Source: Rhodobiaceae bacterium UBA7804
Lineage (GTDB): Bacteria > Pseudomonadota > Alphaproteobacteria > Parvibaculales > Parvibaculaceae
Direction of reading: 5' to 3'
DNA: 38,017 nt
NCBI GenBank assembly: GCA_002480495.1
Contig: DLCG01000018.1
Span: 19,018 to 57,034, forward strand
A program made the position numbers and the translations under genes. Shown in pieces: positions 33,831 to 38,017 of this stretch. Position 1 is the stretch's first letter, and each line of letters starts with the position of its first letter. The notes under the pieces are model-generated. The model was given only the letters and a program-made list of their open reading frames with translations. It was not told the origin of the DNA and made no database searches.

Positions 33831-35264
33831 TTACGCCGCTCTTGCCGTGCCGCCGACGGTGAGGCCCTTGACGAGCAGCGTCGGCTGGCCGACGCCGACG
33901 GGGACGCCCTGACCGCCCTTGCCGCAGGTGCCGATGCCGGGATCGAGTTTCATGTCGTTGCCGATCATGGCGACGCGGGTGAGCACGTCCGGTCCGTTGC
34001 CGATCAAGGTCGCGCCCTTCACCGGCGCGCCGATGCGGCCATCCTCGATCATGTAGGCTTCGGTGCAGGTGAAGACGAACTTTCCGCTCGTGATGTCGAC
34101 CTGGCCGCCGCCGAAGGAGACGGCGTAGAGGCCCTTCTTAACGGATGAGAGAATCTCGTCCGGTTCGTGATTGCCCGACAGCATGTAGGTGTTGGTCATG
34201 CGCGGCATGGGCTGATGCGCGTAAGACTCGCGCCGCCCGTTGCCCGTCGCGGCCATGCCCATGAGGCGCGCATTGAGACGGTCCTGCATATAGCCCTTGA
34301 GGATGCCGTCTTCGATGAGGACGGTGCGGGACGTCGGCGTGCCCTCGTCGTCGATGGTGAGCGAACCGCGGCGGTCGGCAAGCGTGCCGTCATCGACCAC
34401 CGTGATGCCGGGCGCTGCGACGCGCTGGCCGAGAAGACCGGCGAAGGCGGAGGTCTTCTTGCGGTTGAAATCGCCCTCGAGCCCGTGGCCGATCGCTTCG
34501 TGCAGCAGGATGCCGGGCCAGCCCGGCCCGAGCACCACATCCATCTCGCCCGCGGGCGCGGGAACGCTTTCGAGGTTCACCAGCGCCTGGCGGAGCGCCT
34601 CGTCGACCTGCGCCTGCCATTTGAGAGGATCGATGAAGGCCTCGTAGCCCATGCGCCCGCCGACGCCGAAGGAGCCCGATTCCTGCCGGTCGCCGTCGCC
34701 CGCCACGATGGCGACATTGAGCCGGACGAGGGGGCGGATGTCGCGGAGCGAGGAACCGTCCGCGCGGACGATCTCGACCGCCTGCCACTCGCCCGCGAGC
34801 GAGGCGGAAACCTGCTGCACGCGGCTGTCTTTCGCGCGCGCATAGGCGTCGATCTCGGCAAGGAGCTTCACCTTCTCCTCGAAGGACTGGGCGCCGAGCG
34901 GATTCTCGTCCGTGTAGAGATGCGTGTTGGTGCGGGCAGGGCCCTCCGCGACGACGCCGGTGTGACCGGTCTTCACGGCCTGAACGGCCTCGCTCGCGCG
35001 CTTCAGCGCGGCTTCCGAAAGCTCGGAGGCATGGGCATAGCCGGTCGCCTCGCCCGCGACGCAGCGCAGGCCGAAACCCTGGTTGGTGTCGAAGCTCGCC
35101 GTCTTGAGGCGGCCATCGTCGAAGCCCAGCGCTTCGGACTGGCGAAACTCCATGAAGAGTTCGCCGTCATCCGCGCCATTGAGCGTATCGGCGACGAGAT
35201 CGCCGACGCGGCCGCGGTCAAGCCCGGTGCGGGTGAAGAAGAGATCGTCGGGGGATGAGGTCAT
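33831..35264 (-). CDS. tldD: TldD subunit of the TldD-TldE metalloprotease
   Basis: 477 residues. Zinc-binding HExxxH is at His255-Glu256-His260 in LLHEAIGHGLEGDF. A third ligand Cys is expected in the C-terminal GIGTCGKGGQGVPVG, equivalent to E. coli TldD Cys454 (from memory). It forms a heterodimer with TldE (3338-4702) and degrades peptides threaded into its cavity. I chose the ATG at 35262-35264; a longer frame would extend into the neighbouring gene. In many alphaproteobacteria tldD lies close to coxB, as here. Confidence 0.95.
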   Translation of the reverse strand: MTSSPDDLFFTRTGLDRGRVGDLVADTLNGADDGELFMEFRQSEALGFDDGRLKTASFDTNQGFGLRCVAGEATGYAHASELSEAALKRASEAVQAVKTGHTGVVAEGPARTNTHLYTDENPLGAQSFEEKVKLLAEIDAYARAKDSRVQQVSASLAGEWQAVEIVRADGSSLRDIRPLVRLNVAIVAGDGDRQESGSFGVGGRMGYEAFIDPLKWQAQVDEALRQALVNLESVPAPAGEMDVVLGPGWPGILLHEAIGHGLEGDFNRKKTSAFAGLLGQRVAAPGITVVDDGTLADRRGSLTIDDEGTPTSRTVLIEDGILKGYMQDRLNARLMGMAATGNGRRESYAHQPMPRMTNTYMLSGNHEPDEILSSVKKGLYAVSFGGGQVDITSGKFVFTCTEAYMIEDGRIGAPVKGATLIGNGPDVLTRVAMIGNDMKLDPGIGTCGKGGQGVPVGVGQPTLLVKGLTVGGTARAA

Positions 35265-35287
35265 GACGGCTGCCCGTGAAGGATGAA

Positions 35288-35683
35288 CTAGCGCGCCAGC
35301 CATTCCTCGACCGGCACGAGCCTGCGCGGCAGGCCCGAAAGGTCGCAGGGAACGACCTGCGGCGCGCAACTATATAGCGGATATTGCGTGACCTTGAGCG
35401 AGGCAAGGTCCACGAGGAAGACACCGTTGATGCGGCCGAACCATTCGTCCCATTCGACGAAGCGCCAGTTCTCCCAGCCGGGCGGCGGCGGGCCCACGAC
35501 ATCGCCGACGAGATCGGGATGGGCGGCGCAGAAACCGACGACGCAGCGGCCGGGATCGCGCGTGTCGAGCCAGGGCGCGGCCTCGGAAATGAGCTCGGGC
35601 GCGGCGCCGCCATTCTGGGGCAGGAGAAGCCCCGCCGAGATGCGGCGGCCGAGATGAAAATGAATGAGCGCCTCGTCGCGCAT
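35288..35683 (-). CDS. Protein of unknown function next to tldD
   Basis: 131 residues, not recognised. Soluble and Trp/Pro-rich, with GPPPPGWENWRFVEWDEWFGRINGVFLVDLASL and a C-terminal VVPCDLSGLPRRLVPVEEWLAR. A Cys-Val-Val-Gly-Phe-Cys segment sits in the middle. Start ATG 35681-35683, with GGAGGA upstream at a long spacing. It is 23 bases before the tldD start, so cotranscription is likely. No family or function can be given. Confidence 0.7.
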   Translation of the reverse strand: MRDEALIHFHLGRRISAGLLLPQNGGAAPELISEAAPWLDTRDPGRCVVGFCAAHPDLVGDVVGPPPPGWENWRFVEWDEWFGRINGVFLVDLASLKVTQYPLYSCAPQVVPCDLSGLPRRLVPVEEWLAR

Positions 35684-35879
35684 GAATGCGAATCCTCCGC
35701 AACAAATATCCAACCGATACTGTAGGACATTTCGGCGCCTGGAAAAGGGCCGAACCGCTGTTTCATGATCGCGCGCGGGCGCAATTCTCCCGGTTATTGT
35801 GGCAAAACGTCGCAAAACCGTGCGCGCAGTGTGGTTTGTCGCCGCACCGGGGCTATACTGACGTCCGCGAGTCGTCAGC

Positions 35880-35899
35880 CGGGCGGAGCGCTGCGCCCG
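35880..35899. promoter_or_regulatory. GC-rich dyad upstream of coxB
   Basis: CGGGCG and CGCCCG arms flank the nested palindrome AGCGCT, about 185 bases before coxB. It could be an operator or a leader hairpin. Confidence 0.4.
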
Positions 35900-36041
35900 C
35901 CGGGGCGGCGGCCTCTTCCGGCGGACCGCAACAGGGGGATGCCGCCGTCAGGCAAAACAACGAAGAGAAGGCGCGGCGGAGCTTGCGGCGGGAAGCGCTT
36001 TATGGTTTCTGGCGCACATCTTCCTCTTTGGTCACGGGCAT

Positions 36042-36056
36042 CCGGGCAAGGCCCGG
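36042..36056 (+). promoter_or_regulatory. Leader hairpin 29 bases before coxB
   Basis: CCGGGC-AAG-GCCCGG, a tight stem with a three-base loop directly before the coxB leader. No T-run follows, so a terminator is unlikely; an mRNA-stability or translation effect is possible. Confidence 0.4.
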
Positions 36057-36084
36057 AAAGCGAATTGAATAGCTGGGGATAAGC

Positions 36085-36924
36085 ATGCGGTTTTCGAACT
36101 TTTTTGGCCTCTTCGCGACGGCTCTTGCGATGGGTCTTCTTGGCGGCGGCTTCGTTACGGCCGCGCATGCGACGCCGGTGGACGGCGGTCTGGGTCTCCA
36201 GGAAGCCGTGACGCCCGTCATGCACGACGTCATCGCCTTCCATTCGATGCTGCTCTGGATCATCTCCGCGATCGTCCTCTTCGTGCTTCTCCTCCTCATC
36301 GTGGTGATGGTGCGCTTCAACAGCCGCGCCAACCCGACGCCCTCCAAGACGACGCACAACACGCTGCTCGAAGTCGCCTGGACGGTGCTGCCGGTGATGA
36401 TCCTGGTCGCGATCGCGATCCCCTCCTTCCGCCTTCTCTACAAGCAGGTCGTCATCCCCGAAGCCGAACTGACGGTGAAGGCGGTCGGCTACCAGTGGTA
36501 CTGGGGCTATGAATATCCGGACAATGGCGACATCTCGCTGATCTCGAACATGGTCGAGGATGCCGATCTTGAGCCCGGCCAGCCGCGCCTGCTCGCCGCG
36601 GACGAGGCGATGGTCGTTCCCGTCGACACCACGGTGCGCGTGATCGTGACCTCCGCCGACGTGATCCACGCCTTCGCGGTTCCGCAATTCGGCGTGAAGA
36701 TCGACGCCGTGCCGGGCCGTCTCAACGAGACGTGGTTCCGCGCCGAGAAGACCGGCATGTATTACGGCCAGTGCTCGGAACTCTGCGGCACGCGCCATGC
36801 CTTCATGCCGATCAACGTGAAGGTGGTCAGCAAGGAAGAATTCCAGGCCTGGGCCGAACAGCAGCAGGCGGATGCCGGCTCGGACGGCAAGGTTAAACTG
36901 GCACAGGCCGCGGACGCGCGCTGA
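36085..36924 (+). CDS. coxB: Cytochrome c oxidase subunit II
   Basis: 279 residues with an N-terminal signal peptide (MRFSNFFGLFATALAMGLL, cleavage near AHA-TP at about residue 29) and two transmembrane helices. The periplasmic CuA domain has ligands His195, Cys230, Glu232, Cys234, His238 and Met241 (VIHAFAVPQF and CSELCGTRHAFM), plus YQWYWGYEYP for electron entry. It accepts electrons from cytochrome c and passes them to haem a. Start ATG 36085, and coxA follows 58 bases after the stop. Confidence 0.97.
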   Translation: MRFSNFFGLFATALAMGLLGGGFVTAAHATPVDGGLGLQEAVTPVMHDVIAFHSMLLWIISAIVLFVLLLLIVVMVRFNSRANPTPSKTTHNTLLEVAWTVLPVMILVAIAIPSFRLLYKQVVIPEAELTVKAVGYQWYWGYEYPDNGDISLISNMVEDADLEPGQPRLLAADEAMVVPVDTTVRVIVTSADVIHAFAVPQFGVKIDAVPGRLNETWFRAEKTGMYYGQCSELCGTRHAFMPINVKVVSKEEFQAWAEQQQADAGSDGKVKLAQAADAR

Positions 36925-36982
36925 GCGCCTCCGCTACCGCTGAAGCAACATCGCAAGATCGTAAGAACGAAGGGTTAGAGAG

Positions 36983-38017
36983 ATGGCAGGGCAAGCTGCG
37001 GGTGCACACGCCGATCACGCCGATCACCCCACCGGGTGGAAGCGGTACGTCTATTCGACGAACCACAAGGACATCGGCACGATGTACCTTGTCTTCGCGA
37101 TCATCGCCGGCATCGTGGGCGGCGCCTTTTCCGTGCTGATGCGCATGGAGCTGCAATATCCCGGCGACGGCGTCCTGCAGGGCGACCACAATCTCTTCAA
37201 CATGCTGGTCACCGCGCATGGCCTCATCATGATCTTCTTCATGGTGATGCCGGCCATGATCGGCGGCTTCGGCAACTGGTTCGTGCCGCTGATGATCGGC
37301 GCGCCGGACATGGCCTTCCCGCGCATGAACAACATCTCGTTCTGGCTGCTGCCGCCCGCGCTCGGCCTGCTCGTGATCTCGATGTTCGTGCCCGGCGCCC
37401 CCGGCGGCACCGGCGCTTCCGGCGGCTGGACGATCTATCCGCCGCTCTCGACCACGGGCGCTCCCGGACCGGCGATGGACTTCGCGATTCTCTCGCTGCA
37501 CATCGCGGGCGCTTCGTCGATCCTCGGTGCGATCAACTTCATCACCACGATCTTCAACATGCGCGCCCCGGGCATGACGCTGCACAAGATGCCGCTCTTC
37601 GTCTGGTCGGTGCTCGTGACGGTCTTCCTGCTGCTGCTCTCGCTGCCGGTTCTCGCCGGTGCGATCACCATGCTGCTGACCGACCGCAACTTCGGCACGA
37701 CCTTCTTCTCGCCCGAAGGCGGCGGCGACCCGATCCTGTTCCAGCATCTGTTCTGGTTCTTCGGTCACCCGGAAGTCTACATCCTGATCCTGCCGGGCTT
37801 CGGCATCGTCAGCCAGATCATCTCGACCTTCTCGCGCAAGCCCGTGTTCGGCTATCTCGGCATGGCCTATGCCATGGTCGCGATCGGCTTCGTCGGCTTC
37901 ATCGTGTGGGCGCACCACATGTACACGGTCGGCATGTCGGTCAACACGCAGGCCTATTTCGTGGCGGCCACCATGGTCATCGCGGTGCCGACCGGCGTGA
38001 AGATCTTCTCCTGGATC
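36983..38017 (+). CDS. coxA: Cytochrome c oxidase subunit I (3' end outside window)
   Basis: First 345 codons of the haem-copper oxidase core. Low-spin haem ligand His79 (TAHGLIMIFFMV), the FWFFGHPEVYILILPGFG block with CuB His262, gating Glu264 and cross-linked Tyr266, and CuB ligands His311-His312 (WAHHMYT) are all present. Glu264 and Tyr266 mark an A1-type proton-pumping aa3 oxidase. The N-terminus is short and His-rich (GAHADHADHPTGW). Start ATG 36983. The frame is open to the window edge. Confidence 0.97.
   Translation, partial: MAGQAAGAHADHADHPTGWKRYVYSTNHKDIGTMYLVFAIIAGIVGGAFSVLMRMELQYPGDGVLQGDHNLFNMLVTAHGLIMIFFMVMPAMIGGFGNWFVPLMIGAPDMAFPRMNNISFWLLPPALGLLVISMFVPGAPGGTGASGGWTIYPPLSTTGAPGPAMDFAILSLHIAGASSILGAINFITTIFNMRAPGMTLHKMPLFVWSVLVTVFLLLLSLPVLAGAITMLLTDRNFGTTFFSPEGGGDPILFQHLFWFFGHPEVYILILPGFGIVSQIISTFSRKPVFGYLGMAYAMVAIGFVGFIVWAHHMYTVGMSVNTQAYFVAATMVIAVPTGVKIFSWI

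Larger units (their letters stand above)
35684..36084. other. 401-base region between the unknown gene and coxB
   Basis: Divergent intergenic region that should carry the cox promoter. It contains a dyad CGGGCG-N8-CGCCCG (35880-35899, with AGCGCT nested in it) and a stem CCGGGC-AAG-GCCCGG (36042-36056). A weak TATACT -10-like hexamer lies near 35852. An open frame crosses the region but lacks a ribosome binding site, so I do not call it a gene. Confidence 0.5.

Noticed and set aside
35686..36072. 128-codon plus frame upstream of coxB
   Set aside because: No Shine-Dalgarno, no recognisable protein features, and it overlaps hairpins in the cox leader.

Overview
The window is 38 kb of GC-rich, densely packed chromosome from an alphaproteobacterium. 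Supporting signs are the alphaproteobacterial or plant-type glutamate-cysteine ligase, DUF6101 and DUF4170 proteins, a TIGR01459-type HAD protein, an ETF-beta-type lysine methyltransferase and an aa3-type coxB-coxA pair. The gene set recalls Parvibaculum-like Hyphomicrobiales, but that genus guess is inference. I saw no rRNA, tRNA, prophage, insertion sequence or CRISPR array. Most of the window is core metabolism and RNA modification, with a few accessory catabolic cassettes.

Layout. 1-5134 (minus strand): 3'-truncated MsbA-like ABC exporter, DUF4170 protein overlapping TspO, CysQ, TldE/PmbA, MAPEG protein. 5246-8532: macrodomain protein (plus), ArfB and UbiD decarboxylase (minus), DUF6101 protein (plus). 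8541-12372: an accessory cassette of Rieske oxygenase, creatininase-type amidohydrolase and SDR on minus, with a divergent LysR regulator and a perfect 7-3-7 palindrome between them. 12379-17418 (minus): enoyl-CoA isomerase, protein methyltransferase, RibF, HAD protein, RsmD, RluB. 17510-20122 (plus): TadA, ACAD10/11-type acyl-CoA dehydrogenase, GST. 20124-25419 (minus): multi-PAS histidine kinase, ACAD10/11-type phosphotransferase, fatty acid desaturase, TetR regulator, and a 53-residue orphan protein with its own promoter, operator-like dyads and terminator. 25572-33086: MFS exporter, UbiA, NUDIX, RsmE, flavodoxin-fold oxidoreductase, glutamate-cysteine ligase, VOC protein, P-loop kinase. 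33093-35683 (minus): orphan membrane protein, TldD, orphan soluble protein. 36085-end: coxB and the start of coxA.

How the genes fit together. Several themes recur: ubiquinone and respiration (UbiD, UbiA, CoxB, CoxA), acyl-CoA and lipid metabolism (desaturase, enoyl-CoA isomerase, acyl-CoA dehydrogenase, phosphotransferase, RibF for FAD, ETF-beta methyltransferase), rRNA and tRNA modification (RsmD, RluB, TadA, RsmE), and glutathione (ligase, GST, MAPEG). TldD and TldE, subunits of one protease, lie about 29 kb apart in the same window.

The most notable items are the separate-gene version of the two halves of eukaryotic ACAD10/11, the Rieske-creatininase-SDR cassette, the autonomous 53-aa gene, and three copies of one long palindromic repeat. 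No wholly new defence or mobile system is visible.
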